From assembly GCA_019925795.1 (NCBI GenBank), contig CM034307.1:64480864-64544863 (forward strand): 64,000 bases of DNA, given 5' to 3'. A program made the translations under genes and the position numbers. The stretch is from Dendrobium chrysotoxum (Eukaryota; Streptophyta; Magnoliopsida; Asparagales; Orchidaceae). Under the pieces are notes generated by a model that ran no database searches, was not told the DNA's origin, and saw only the letters and a program-made list of their open reading frames with translations. Shown in pieces: positions 10,600 to 21,183 of the stretch (the stretch's first letter is position 1; each line of letters begins with the position of its first letter).

Positions 10600-11810
10600 C
10601 CCTTGCCACCCAACTACGATTCCTGAGGCCACCATCGCCCGCCGACTACAGTCTCTCCGACAAACATCGCCTGCCGCCTACAGTCTCTCTGACCACCATC
10701 GCCCACCAAATACAGTCCATTCGACCTCGGTTGCTCACCAACTATACTCCCTCTGACCTCTGTCGCCAAACAACGATCCCTTCAACCTCCATGGCTCGCC
10801 GACTACTGTCCCTCCATTCTATATCACCAAACAACGATTCCTCTGACCTCTGTCTCTCACCGACTATGGTCCCTTTGACCTCTCTCACCAGACAACATTC
10901 CCCTCGACCTCAATCACCCAATTACGATCCCTACAGCCATCGTGCCCGCCGATAAAGGTGCAAATGAGTCGAGTCGAGTTTTGAGTCAGGGGGTGTTCGA
11001 GTCGAGCTCAACTGTCAAATACAAAGCTCGAGCTCGACTCATCTCACGTCGAGAGGCTCGACGAGCAGCTCATCGAGCTCCTTCCTGACCTCCGTCGTCG
11101 AGCGCCCTCCCGAGCAGGCTAGCAGCACGCGAGCTCTGTCATCGAGCTCCAACCTATGTTGTCTTGATCTCCGTCGTTGTTTTCACTGTCGTCTCGAACT
11201 CCGTTGTCGTCGTGAGTTCCGCCGTCGAGCAACATGCGAACTTTGTTGTTTTGATTTTCTCGCCCGGCCTTTGATTCGTCCTCCTGCCTGCCCAAACCTA
11301 AGTTTCGATTTCCCTCCCAGTCACCTGCGTGAGCTGCTCGACGAGCTGATGAGTCGAGCGGAGGTCTGTTCGAGCTCGATAAGCCGTTAAGCTCGAAATT
11401 GTGTTCGAGCTCGACTCGGGAGCTCAATAAGCTCAACTTGTCGAGCATGTTACCGAGTCGAATTCGAGCCTACTCGCAAGTCAGCTGGACTCAGTTACAC
11501 CCCTACCCATCGACTACAGCCCCTCTGAGCTCTATTGCATGACTACGATCCTTCCGACCTCCATCGCCTGCTGACTATAGTCCCTTTGACCGCTATTGCC
11601 CGCCGACTATGGTGCCTTCGACCTCTATCACTAGACAACAGTCTGCTTGACCTCAGTTGCTTGAGCTCGATTACGGCCCCTCCAGCCACCTTCGCCCGTG
11701 AAATACGATCCCTCTGACTTCTATCACTCGACAATGGTCCCCTCTAACTCAGTCACCCGACTACGATCCCTCTGACCTCCATTGCTCGACTACGGTCCAA
11801 CCAACCAAAA
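10600..11810. repeat. Degenerate 29-33 bp minisatellite, interrupted by a hAT-like insertion
   Basis: 10600-10952 and 11506-11810 consist of tandem units of the type ACTAYGGTCCCTCTGACCTC followed by YRTCGCCCGCCG. Units vary in sequence and length, so open frames across it (for example 10731-10955) are by-products of the repeat, not genes. The same unit occurs inverted at 12740-12890 and 14580-14780. Interrupted at 10953-11505 by a transposon-like insert. Confidence 0.85.
10953..11505. mobile_element. Non-autonomous hAT-like element with GC-rich filler
   Basis: 553 bp insert inside the minisatellite. Ends are imperfect inverted repeats: left TAAAGGTGCAAATGAG, right (reverse complement) TAGGGGTGTAACTGAG. 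Flanking 8-mers CCCGCCGA (10945-10952) and CCCATCGA (11506-11513) agree at 6 of 8 sites, fitting an old 8 bp hAT target duplication. The interior is rich in TCGAG/GCTCGAG motifs near both ends with a GC-rich centre (11100-11340). No transposase. Twin at 23709-24260. Confidence 0.65.
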
Positions 11811-12499
11811 GAATAGGCCAACGTTCCATTGAGAACACCTCCCATATCACTAAATTTTTCCAACTCCAACCATGTAATGGCTCTATAATGATGTATATTT
11901 GCTACATTGAGCTAAAGTCTTCCCCCAAGGAAGACCATCATTTATAATCAACTACGAACATTAATACAATCATTTTAACATGGTCAGGCCCCATAATTTT
12001 TTCCCTTTTTTAGGGTTTTTCACAAAAAAATCTTAGTGCCTCTTTTGACTTTTACACCATCACTCTTATATGTATGTGTGTCAAATCTTTGTAAAACACT
12101 AGGACATGAAACTATATATCTCTCAACCACCGTAAATGTGCCAGCACGCAGCACATATTATAAATTTTTATGTATTTGCCTATAGGATATATCATAAAAA
12201 TCAGCTCGCTTAGACACGAATGTTAATACATATTTTAAATAAATTCAAAGCTAATTGAACACATATTATAAAAATCAGTCCGCTTGATCTCATTTGTCAG
12301 GTGGCACATTCAATTAGCTTTGAATTTATTCATCTTCCTATTTTGCTTTTTTAAATTGCTGGTTATTTTCAGTAGTAGAAGATTGATTCTATGCATTTAT
12401 TTGACATCTTAAGCTCCGCAACAGCTAATTAAACCAAATTTTAGTAATGACCTGGCAAAAGATAAACCAAATTTAAGTGCTGTTGCGGGCTAGAATATA
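11811..12499. other. Noncoding; arm of an inverted repeat pair
   Basis: 11870-12060 (plus) is similar to the reverse complement of 12530-12720. Both carry a block reading TCTTCCCCCAAGGAAGACC or its complement and a GGGCCTGACC-type block. A 77 bp direct repeat (12327-12403 and 13470-13547) also starts here. No gene. Confidence 0.5.
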
Positions 12500-12890
12500 C
12501 ACGGCGATAGAGTTAGAATTATACGTCTTAGCGTTGCACGGATATCCAGCTCACACACAGAGAACACAAGATTTTTACGTGGAAAATCCTGAAAAAGAGA
12601 AAAACCACGGGGCCTGACCCAATTTGAATGAATCAACTAGTGTTTACTGTCGATTAAAAATGAGGTTCTTCCTTGGAAGAAGACCTTGGCTTGATGTCAC
12701 AAATATACATCATATAGAGCGCATTACATGGTGGGAGTTACAAACATCAACATAGACATGTTTGTTTGGTCGGTAGGACCATAGTCGTCTAACGACGGAG
12801 GTCGGAAAGACCGTAGTCGACATGCATTGGAGGTCAGAAAGATTGTAGTCTGATGACAGAGGTCAGGAGGACCTTCGTTGGGATGAATTA
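12500..12890 (-). repeat. Unclassified repeat with inverted minisatellite block
   Basis: Begins with an ACACAAGATTTTTACGTGG block and a CCACGGGGCCTGACC block, then a paired TTCCTTGGAAGAAG hairpin, then minisatellite units in inverse orientation (12740-12890). The same order recurs at 14340-14790. I do not recognise the family and see no coding potential. Confidence 0.5.
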
Positions 12891-14339
12891 AATGTTGACA
12901 ATGACATTGACATATGATCATCAACACATATGAGCATAAACATAAACATCCATTATAAAAGAAGTACGTCATCTTAGTGGAAGAAAAAAAAAATTAAGGA
13001 ACATATAAGGCTACATAAGTGAATGAAATGTTAAGAGATTTGTAACACTGGCTTCTTTATTAAGAAATCATAAAGTTTAGTTAATGACATTTGTGTGAAA
13101 GCTAAACTAAGCTACAATTAGCTATGAATGTATAATTAATGTTAAAGATGACAAACAATGTAGTAAAATTTGGTTTATTTTTTGTCAGGTCATTACTAAT
13201 GGACTTTCGAGTATAAAGCAACCACCGCCCTATTTGCGCATTGGAAAAATTACTAGAAGAAGGTAATATGAATGACATAATGGTTAAATCAATGAGAGAA
13301 ATTTATATCAATGAATGACCACTCAATTAAAAAAAAATAATATCAAAATTACAACAATTAAAACAACACTATTTGGCAAGAATGAGATAGTCAATTAGGA
13401 TAGTAATGATTGTCAATTAAAAAAATCAGTATAAAAAAATAAATAATGATTGCCTCTTATGTGCTAATCTTATTCATCTTCCTATTTTGCTTTTTTAAAT
13501 TGCTGGTTATTTTCAGTAGTAGGAGATTGATTCTATGCATTTATTTGAGTGTATTTTGCTCTTATTTTTTGCCTTACATTGCTCTCCCTTTGGTCCATAG
13601 CTTTCCTATAAATAGCTTATTTTGGCACATTCATTGATGCAAGAAGCACAATTGGGTCTTTCTCTTCTTATTTTTTTAAAAACCTTTTTCTGTATTTTTA
13701 ACACTAATGATACTATCATCGAATGCTTTTAAAACAACATCAATACCATCTTACTAATTGCTCTCTAAAATGAAAATTATTTTATCCTATAGGTATAGGT
13801 GTGATGAGAGTGACTAATTTTTCTTCCATCACATGATGCTAAGATGAAATATTAACTTGTGTGAGTAGTCATTTGTGTTAAAAGAACTTGTTTTGTTTCT
13901 TTTATAAATATAAATTTAAAATTTAAAATTGTAAATGTAATATTCTCGAATGAGTTTTGGTATTTTTGTTTTTTTTTTTGAAAAAATTATTAAAACCGAA
14001 CATCATAAATAGATGTCGTCTATGTTAGTTAATTATTTTTAATTTATGAAAATCTCATACATGCGTAATTATATTTTCTCATTTATCGCATGTATATTTA
14101 TGTAAGTTTTTCTGCTAATCACCTCTATATATATCCATCAATTGCGTATTTGTTCTTAGGAGTTTGATTAATATAAAACTTAATATTAATAGTCTGATTA
14201 ATTAATTAAAATAGAGTGTCATCACTTTCACGTTAGTTATTTATTACTTGTTGCTTTCTGAAATATTAGCAACGGTAGAGAAATATAAAGTTTAGCATTC
14301 TAGCTTTTGTAAGAAGATTCATCACATAAATAGATAAAA
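12891..14339. other. AT-rich noncoding stretch, no gene recognised
   Basis: Low-complexity AT-rich DNA with the second member of the 77 bp direct repeat at 13470-13547. The only open frames are short and hydrophobic by composition. Repeated at about 25645-27100. Confidence 0.5.
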
Positions 14340-14790
14340 GAGTAAAGTGCATCATGCATAAGTCATAAGTGACACCAGAATTTTTTAGTGGAAAACCCTC
14401 AAAGCGGAAAAAAATTACGGGGCTTTACCCAGTCGAAATGATTCCACTGATGTTAGTGGTTGATTACAAATGATGTCCTTCTCCGGAGAAGGGCGTTGGC
14501 TCAATGTAACAAATACACTTGGCATAGAGCACATTACGTAGTTGGAGAACAACATAACAGTTGTTTTTAAGAGAGTGCGGGCTTGCTTGTTGGGCCTGTA
14601 AAGCCGTAGGTTTGTAATTGGTTGATGGTGGTCAGAAGGATCGTTGTCGGCAGACGATAGAGGTTGGAAGAACTGTAGTCGAACAACGGTGGTTGGAGGG
14701 ATCGTACATAGTCGGCGGGCGATGACAGAGATTAGAAAGACCGTAGTTGGGCGACGATGGTTGGAGGGACCATAGTTGGCATCGACTGTC
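14340..14790 (-). repeat. Second member of the unclassified minisatellite-bearing repeat
   Basis: Same block order as 12500-12890: a TTTTTAGTGGAAAACCCTC-type block, GGGGCTTTACCC, a CTTCTCCGGAGAAGG hairpin, then degenerate minisatellite units at 14580-14780. Its right end abuts the left boundary of the B3-gene duplication block (shared sequence GGCATCGACTGTCATT near 14774). Confidence 0.5.
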
Positions 14791-14968
14791 ATTATTTTTT
14801 TTTCCGGTTTCTGTTAAGCACAATAAACTTTTTAACCGTTTTAATTTTAAAAATTTGTCCGAAAAATTTTACAAATCTAATTAATAACGTCAATTGTAAT
14901 TTCTGTAAGTGCTTCACATCATACTAGTCAAATGGATCAATGATGCGGCAAATAATTGAAATAAATAA

Positions 14969-15265
14969 GATCATCTCCAACCGAAAAACCCATTTCCCAC
15001 TCCAAAATGCAGGAAAACTCTAAAATGCAGTCATAGCTCTCCAATTGAACTCCATTTTTGACGCTTGCTGCGAAGGTAACCACCTTTCTAGGCTTTCGCG
15101 CGCTTTTTGGCAAATCCCGCAAGCCAAATTTTTGGCGCAGGTGAACAGTGCAACGCCAATATTGGCGTTGCACTGTTCACAGCGAACTTTGGCGTGAATT
15201 TTAGAGTTCCAATGGAGGAAATGGCGGACTGCATACGGTGGTATGCAGTTCGATTGGAGATGCCC
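14969..15265. mobile_element. PIF/Harbinger-type MITE with palindromic core
   Basis: 297 bp, flanked by TAA on both sides (14966-14968 and 15266-15268). Terminal inverted repeats: left GATCATCTCCAACCGAA, right (reverse complement) GGGCATCTCCAATCGAA. The paralogous B3 promoter near 37720 has the uninterrupted site ATAAATAAACCCCACAGG, which fixes both ends and the 3 bp TAA duplication typical of PIF/Harbinger elements. No coding sequence. It lies about 260 bp upstream of the B3 start codon. Confidence 0.85.
15141..15180. repeat. Perfect 40 bp palindrome inside the MITE
   Basis: A 20-base half starting GTGAACAGTG is followed immediately by its exact reverse complement, centred on AATATT, no spacer. 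It can form a hairpin in RNA or single-stranded DNA. The same palindrome is at 27900-27939. Confidence 0.97.
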
Positions 15266-15476
15266 TAAACCCCACAGGCGACTTCAAACCGACTCTTAAC
15301 TCTTAAGGGAATGTAATAAAAATAAAATAACTTCATTTCTATAAAAAAAATCAAAAAATAAATATTTGCTTCTAAAAATAGAGTTTATTAACTTTCTGAG
15401 ATCGTAAACTCAGATTCTTGAGATATTTAAAATAAAAATACAGAAGTTGAAATCTATTATAGGAAACTAGAGAATC

Positions 15477-15483
15477 TATAAAA
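15477..15483 (+). promoter_or_regulatory. TATA box of B3 gene A
   Basis: TATAAAA lies 53 bp upstream of the ATG and is conserved at the same distance in unit C (37931-37937). It implies a 5' leader of only about 20-25 bases. Inferred from sequence and spacing. Confidence 0.55.
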
Positions 15484-15529
15484 TCCACAGTAAAGTAAGC
15501 TTCTTAATCTAAAGCTTACCTTACCAATC

Positions 15530-16198
15530 ATGTCCGCTGCTCATACTCTCCGCCCCTTCTACTTCTCCCCGTTAACTGCTGCCGTCGGAAGGGAGAATAT
15601 GAAAACGCTAGATCTCATCTCCAAGCTGTACGCTCCCCTTCCTCTTCCAAAGCAACCAACCCCCGCCACCTCAGACGAGAAGATGGCAGAAGATATGCCA
15701 GAGTGGGTCGGGAAGCTTAGCATGGAAAAAGGAGCCAGCTTTGCATGGAAGGTGATGGAGAAGGAAATATATGCCTCCGACGCCAGCGACCAACAAAACC
15801 GCTTCTTGATAAGGAAGCACATCATCGACGACCGGATAATGCCGGCGATGACGGAAGATGAGCTTTTCGCTGCGAATCTGATTTCTACTGCTGCATCAAA
15901 CAGGCGCCGACTTTACGGCAGAGAAGGAGAAGGAGAAGCAGGAGAGAGGAAACAGGGGAGGGAACACGGAGGGCTCGAGGTTAAGGTTTATAACAGAAAC
16001 GGATGGGGTTGTTCGCTCTATCTTACGAGGTGGGATGCGAGTAGGGCTTCGGTCCTTAAAGGAGGGAAGTATAGAGAGTTTCATCGCCGGAGTCACTTCG
16101 CCATCGGCGGTCTGGTAGAGATGTGGGCTTTCAGAGATGGAGATGGCAAGCTGTGCTTCGCCATTGGGAACAAAGTTGATCTCGAGATTTCTCTGTAG
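15530..16198 (+). CDS. B3 domain-containing protein (DUF313-like), unit A
   Basis: Intronless 222-residue protein. The C-terminal two thirds fit the plant DUF313 subgroup of B3 DNA-binding domains: SDASDQQNRFLI (about 83-94) corresponds to the conserved entry strand, LEVKVYNRNGWGCSLYLTRW (149-168) and SVLKGGKYREF (174-184) to the central strands, and GGLVEMWAFRDGDGKLCFAI (193-212) to the closing strands. Residues 1-75 form a variable region with a short proline-rich segment (LPLPKQP). B3 proteins bind DNA as transcriptional regulators in the nucleus; targets of this subgroup are poorly known. Start chosen at the first ATG, 53 bp after a TATA box. Nearly identical to unit C (six residue differences) and identical in protein to 28291-28959. 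Family assignment is from pattern recognition, not a database search. Confidence 0.8.
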   Translation: MSAAHTLRPFYFSPLTAAVGRENMKTLDLISKLYAPLPLPKQPTPATSDEKMAEDMPEWVGKLSMEKGASFAWKVMEKEIYASDASDQQNRFLIRKHIIDDRIMPAMTEDELFAANLISTAASNRRRLYGREGEGEAGERKQGREHGGLEVKVYNRNGWGCSLYLTRWDASRASVLKGGKYREFHRRSHFAIGGLVEMWAFRDGDGKLCFAIGNKVDLEISL

Positions 16199-17401
16199 CT
16201 AGTAGTAGAATACATTTCTCTGTAGCTAGTAGTAGTATACATCTACGTCGATCGGTTATGGATGATGCATGGGATGTTTTGGTTTAGGCATGTGTGGTAT
16301 TATATGATAACCATTGATGTTTTTTTTTTACCCTTGATGTTCATATGTGATGTAAACTGATTGTTGAACATTTCTGTATTAGTTTCTTTCCAAAGTTACA
16401 TATATATTTGATTCGGAGATATGATAGTTGTAGCGTCCTGAAACATTTACAACAGTATAAGGATAAAGAGCTTTATGTTTTAGTTTTGAACGAAAATTCA
16501 TTGCATATACATGGTATTAGAATTAAGTGATCTTGGGCTCGTTGAATTCTTCACGGCGAGCCCCTCGATTCAACTATAAGCATGCCATATTTGGATATCA
16601 TTTGGCTATCCAATCAATACTTTGAACCTTCCAAGTATGTTCGGTTTTTTGATTTTGGCTCGGATTGGACTGATTTTAGTGTTGTTGGGTTCATCTCCTT
16701 GAGATTTTCAATTGACTATAAGTTTGTTAAGATCAAAATTTGGACAGTCCCAAATTTAATTTTGAAAGTTTCTAATTTGAATATGTCTTGAGATTCAAGT
16801 GCTATCATTCCAGCATATGAAGCTTAATGTTATGGGTATCTATGTTGAACCTGACATGAAATATTTTAATTTGGATCAATTCATGTAAGATTCACGTTAG
16901 GTTATATATAACTTAAGTGACTAAAAAAAATTAATCAGATCAGGCTCAAGTTTGAAAAAAAAATAAATAAAGAGAAAAAATGATCCCAAACAGCCCCTTA
17001 AAATCTAAAACACACAAGCATTTTCTTCTTTATCACAAGAATTGTAGATAAAAAATAAATAACTAAGGGGAAATGTGGTTGATGCTTCTTCTTTAAATTA
17101 AATATAGGGAAAATTAAATTACAATTTTTAAGACCTTATTTTTAAAAAAATATCCTGATTTTATAAGTTCTGAAATTAGCTAAAATTATAAAAAGTTTGG
17201 GGTTTAAAATATTTAAATAGTTGACAATTAAAAAAATTCAAATTTAATCTATAACTTTCTCTATTTCTCTCAAAAATCCCTTAATTCATCTTTAAGACTT
17301 CGTTTGGGATAATTTTTTTACATTTTTTTAAATTAGATTTTTAGTACAATTTTTTTTTTAAGTAATAAAAAAAAGTGACCAATGTCAAAAAAAAAAACCC
17401 T
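16199..17401. other. 3' flank of B3 unit A; noncoding, shared with other units
   Basis: Begins with a duplicated CTCTGTAGCTAGTAGTAG pair at the stop codon. 16199-16797 matches the flank of unit C (38653-39270), and 16798-17100 matches 41293-41590. Thus 2.0 kb present in unit C is absent here. 17100-17400 is AT-rich with nothing recognised. Short open frames such as 16582-16791 have no recognisable product. Confidence 0.6.
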
Positions 17402-17577
17402 AAATTTCAGAGATGCAAAGTTAATAGGAAATCAAAAAATATTTTTTTTCTGCACCAAACATTCAATGAAGTTCATCTTAATAATAAATGCTTAGATTAT
17501 ATTATTTTTTTTCTTAAATCAATTTGGTGCAGAAAAAATATTTCTGATTTCCTATTAAGTTTGAGTCTCTGAAATTT
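17402..17577. repeat. Short inverted repeat, MITE-like hairpin
   Basis: Arms 17402-17459 and 17523-17577 are near-perfect reverse complements (AAATTTCAGAGATGCAAAG against CTCTGAAATTT, and CTGCACCAAA against TTTGGTGCAG), loop about 63 bp. T/A-rich flanks extend the pairing. A half copy lies at 36300-36480 in the opposite sense, and a full copy at about 30165-30339. Confidence 0.8.
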
Positions 17578-17669
17578 AGATTTTTTTTTTTTATTTTTTA
17601 CATCTTTTGGCCTTTTTTTTTTCAATATATATTCCTTCCCTTTTTTTTATTCATCCAGGATTTTTTTTT

Positions 17670-17967
17670 TCTAATTTCTGAAGTGCTTCACATCATTCAA
17701 GTCAAATGGATCAAATGCGCTGCAAATAAATAAACTAGATTAAATGTTGAAAATTGGATATTAAATCAACCCCACAAGAGGCTCCCAATGGATGTTCGAG
17801 GGAATATAATATAAATAAAATAAATTCATTTCTATAAAAAAAATTAAAAAATAAATATTTTATTTCTAAAAATATAATTTATTAATTGTCTGAGGTACTA
17901 ACTGCAAATTCTTGAAGATATTTAAAATAAAAATACTCTAAAATCTATTATAAGAAACTAGAGATTT
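17670..17967 (+). promoter_or_regulatory. Orphan B3-type promoter (unit F) cut by an L1 insertion
   Basis: Aligns with the promoters of B3 units A, C, D and E: GAAGTGCTTCACATCAT, CAACCCCACA, the long AT-rich block, and CTATTATAAGAAACTAGAG. The alignment stops just before where the TATA box would be and L1 sequence follows. No B3 coding sequence follows. Same at 30435-30727. Confidence 0.65.
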
Positions 17968-19100
17968 TGAAGAGATTGATGCGTTAGGGTTTCCTCCTTT
18001 GCGAAACCTTTCTCTAACGGCCCTTTGGGTTTCGCTCGGGGGGCTTATGCCCTTCCTCTCCGTCATCGATGGCTAGGAAATCTTCTGATTTTTCTCCTCT
18101 TCCATCTGCATCACAACCTAATCCGTCTTCAACGGCTGCTCCGGCTCCATGGACGAACAACTTTACTTCGGCTCCAGAAACTCGATCTGAGGTTTTCCTA
18201 TGTCTTTTATTCCTCCAGATCAAAAAATCTCCTTTAAAGTCGATGATCTCTCAGAAGGTATTTCCCTCTGGAACCTATCTCTTATTAGGTATTCTATCGG
18301 TCAAAGACTGTATTATGAGAGGCTTCTTGTAGCCATGAAAAAGTTATGGCAACTAAAGGGATCTCCCTTGTTAATCTCTCTTTTTGATGGTTTTTTTCCT
18401 TTTGAAATTTAATAACTTGGATGACTATAATATGGTTTGGTTTGGAGGTCCTTGGTTTCTTCTTGGGAAGCCTTTTGTTCTTCAACAATGGTCTCCAAAA
18501 TTTAAACCAAAAAGAGATGAATCGGCATCCATCCCAATCTGGGTCAAGATTTTGGATGTGCCGCTAGCCCTTTGGACCCCGTCGGGAATTTAAAAAATTG
18601 CTAGTTATATTGGAATACCGCTTACGGTTGATTCTCTTATTGCCAAATGTACGCGGCTCAATTTTGCTAGGATTTGCGTTTTGAGCTCCAAAGATTTAAA
18701 ACTTCCAGAGAAATTCTGATTGACATTAATGTGGAGGATTTTACCCTAAAAGTTGTCTACGATTGGAAACCGACTCCTTGTGAATCATGCGGATCTCTTA
18801 TTCACCCTTCTAACCCTAACCCAAAACAACCCTTGATCAATAGTAATCTGCCTAATCAGAGAGGCAGAAGTACGAGTAGACATCCTCGTTACAGACCTCG
18901 CACTGTCTCCAAGTGACCTCCTCTACTTCCTATTCCCACTGAACCACCTGTTCCCAGGCCTGCTTCTCCTCCTCCCACTGAATCACATGTTCAACATGAA
19001 ATCACAGGAGCTTATATATCACCTCCACCACAAAGTTCTAAGAACATTGTGGAAAAAGATCATGAATATTCCCAACGTTAATATCCCAACAGAGGAGCTA
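17968..19100 (+). pseudogene. L1-type LINE, ORF1 region, cut by the assembly gap
   Basis: Same sequence as 30728-31860. Encodes pieces of the plant L1 ORF1 protein: a Ser/Pro-rich start (MARKSSDF at 18069), then a DUF4283-like domain in pieces (DDYNMVWFGGPWFLLGKPFVL, IPIWVKILDVPLALWTPSG) and a cysteine pair CESCG. Relative to the second copy this one has an extra T near 18390 and an extra G near 18655 that break the frame. Not functional. Confidence 0.75.
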
Positions 19101-19600
19101 NNNNNNNNNNNNNNNNNNNNNNNNNNNNNNNNNNNNNNNNNNNNNNNNNNNNNNNNNNNNNNNNNNNNNNNNNNNNNNNNNNNNNNNNNNNNNNNNNNNN
19201 NNNNNNNNNNNNNNNNNNNNNNNNNNNNNNNNNNNNNNNNNNNNNNNNNNNNNNNNNNNNNNNNNNNNNNNNNNNNNNNNNNNNNNNNNNNNNNNNNNNN
19301 NNNNNNNNNNNNNNNNNNNNNNNNNNNNNNNNNNNNNNNNNNNNNNNNNNNNNNNNNNNNNNNNNNNNNNNNNNNNNNNNNNNNNNNNNNNNNNNNNNNN
19401 NNNNNNNNNNNNNNNNNNNNNNNNNNNNNNNNNNNNNNNNNNNNNNNNNNNNNNNNNNNNNNNNNNNNNNNNNNNNNNNNNNNNNNNNNNNNNNNNNNNN
19501 NNNNNNNNNNNNNNNNNNNNNNNNNNNNNNNNNNNNNNNNNNNNNNNNNNNNNNNNNNNNNNNNNNNNNNNNNNNNNNNNNNNNNNNNNNNNNNNNNNNN
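19101..19600. other. Assembly gap (500 N)
   Basis: Exactly 500 N, a conventional placeholder size. The left flank ends GAGGAGCTA inside L1. The right flank starts ATCTGAAATTTGATC, which equals position 6833. Confidence 1.
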
Positions 19601-21183
19601 ATCTGAAATTTGATCAAATTGTATATTAAAAGTTATAAGAAACTCAAAGATCCATTCTTTTTCAACATTTACTTTAGATTCACTACACCATCATTCATTA
19701 CATTTCTTTTCAGATCATAGCTGTAATCTGACTCTAATTAGAAAACCTTCATTGCTTCCTTAAAGAGAGAGCATGATCTCCTTGCCTAAGATCTGGAATT
19801 TGATCAAATTGTATATTAAAAGTTACAAAAAACTAAAAGATCCCTTCATTTTCAACATTCACATTAGAATCACTACACCATCATTCATTACATTTCTTTT
19901 TAGATCATAGTTGTAATTTGACTCTAATTATAAAAACCTTCATTGCCTCAAGTATTCAATGATAGATAGATTACTTTGCTTGGAGGTTGAAAGTTTTGCC
20001 ATGAGCTTATATATGAGAGCAATATCTTTAAACTTTAAATATGTTTGTATTACAGCTTCTCAAACTTCATGTAAGACTCACTAATTTCAAGCAAAATGGA
20101 CTTTCATAACAATGAAATGATCATAAAATCTCCTTAATCCCAAAGCGTGAACTTTGGATCTTTAGGATCAGGGGAGGATCAAGCCCACATTTAACATTTA
20201 AATTAGATTGAGATATTGAAATGCCTCCAATGTTTAAGTAATTGAAAAACAAACAAGGAATTCAAGTATTCTAGCAATCTTCTCTTGATTTCTCTTAATC
20301 AAGAATTGAACAGGGTGATGCAAATATGCAATAATTTTGAATGGATTCAACAGCATTTATCTTGTTCATATAACAACTTATGCCTTCAAAACCAAAAGAA
20401 AGGCTCATGGTTTGCCAGTAAAAGCAAAGCAGCACAAAATACGATGATAAAATATCTAACTAGGACTATAAGCTAAAAAAGGAAATAAGATTCATCAACT
20501 CGAGAAGATAAAAAACATACCATAGCTCATATTGATCTCTAACTTCCCAGGAATTTGCACAAAAACTTAGAGGATCTAAGCTCATATAGAATTGACGAAT
20601 TCCTATGGCATCAATTCTATCAAGAAGGCAGAATGAAGAAAAATAGAAATCCATGCAGATTATCTGATATATGTTTTATTTAAGTGAGAATTAGTCATCC
20701 ATTTAACTGGTTATTCATAACAAAAACAACAATGAAAACTAAAAATCACAATAGCACACAGAATGAAAGATTATCAGTTCATAATCTACTAATAATACAT
20801 CATCAACATATGAAGATAAGGTTGCATTAAATGAAATACCCATACAAAAAGAATATCATGAGTTCAGATGCTTGATATAAATCAGCAAAAATGGCAAGTG
20901 AAACTTGTTCTAGGGCATAAAAATCAGCCTGAGTCCGTTACTCAGTTACCCTTTTGCAGATTTACTTAACAAAACTCATAAGTTGCCCTAGACGAGCATT
21001 TGTTCAAAAGCAATCCACCTTAAAAGGGATGATAAAATGAGTAGTACTCCTGCTTGTTTGAGGATGATTAAAATTTTCAATCTCCATAAAGCAAAGCATA
21101 AATTCTTGTCGAGCTACCAGAACAATGTAATAAGGAAACAATATGCAAGTAAAAATGGAGTTTTTAAGGGAGAGACATAGCAC

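Larger units (their letters stand above)
6833..19100 (+). repeat. First copy of a 12.27 kb near-identical segment (left of gap)
   Basis: Every landmark here reappears 12.75-12.77 kb downstream in 19601-31860: kinase exon, minisatellite, hAT MITE, Harbinger MITE, B3 gene and L1 start. The copy ends exactly at the last called base before the N gap, inside L1 sequence. Differences are mainly single-base indels. Most likely the right end of one contig that overlaps the next. Confidence 0.95.

Noticed and set aside
10731..10955. 74-residue and similar frames in the minisatellite (also 11535-11717, 23487-23711, 24290-24472)
   Set aside because: Repeated units with few stop codons give open frames on both strands; no protein family resemblance.
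10600..11810. Possible CRISPR-like array because of regular repeats
   Set aside because: Units are contiguous and degenerate with no unique spacers, in a plant nuclear context; it is a minisatellite.
14937..15173. 78-residue minus-strand frame over the MITE palindrome
   Set aside because: Lies wholly in a non-coding MITE and is interrupted in structure by the inverted repeat; no resemblance to a protein.
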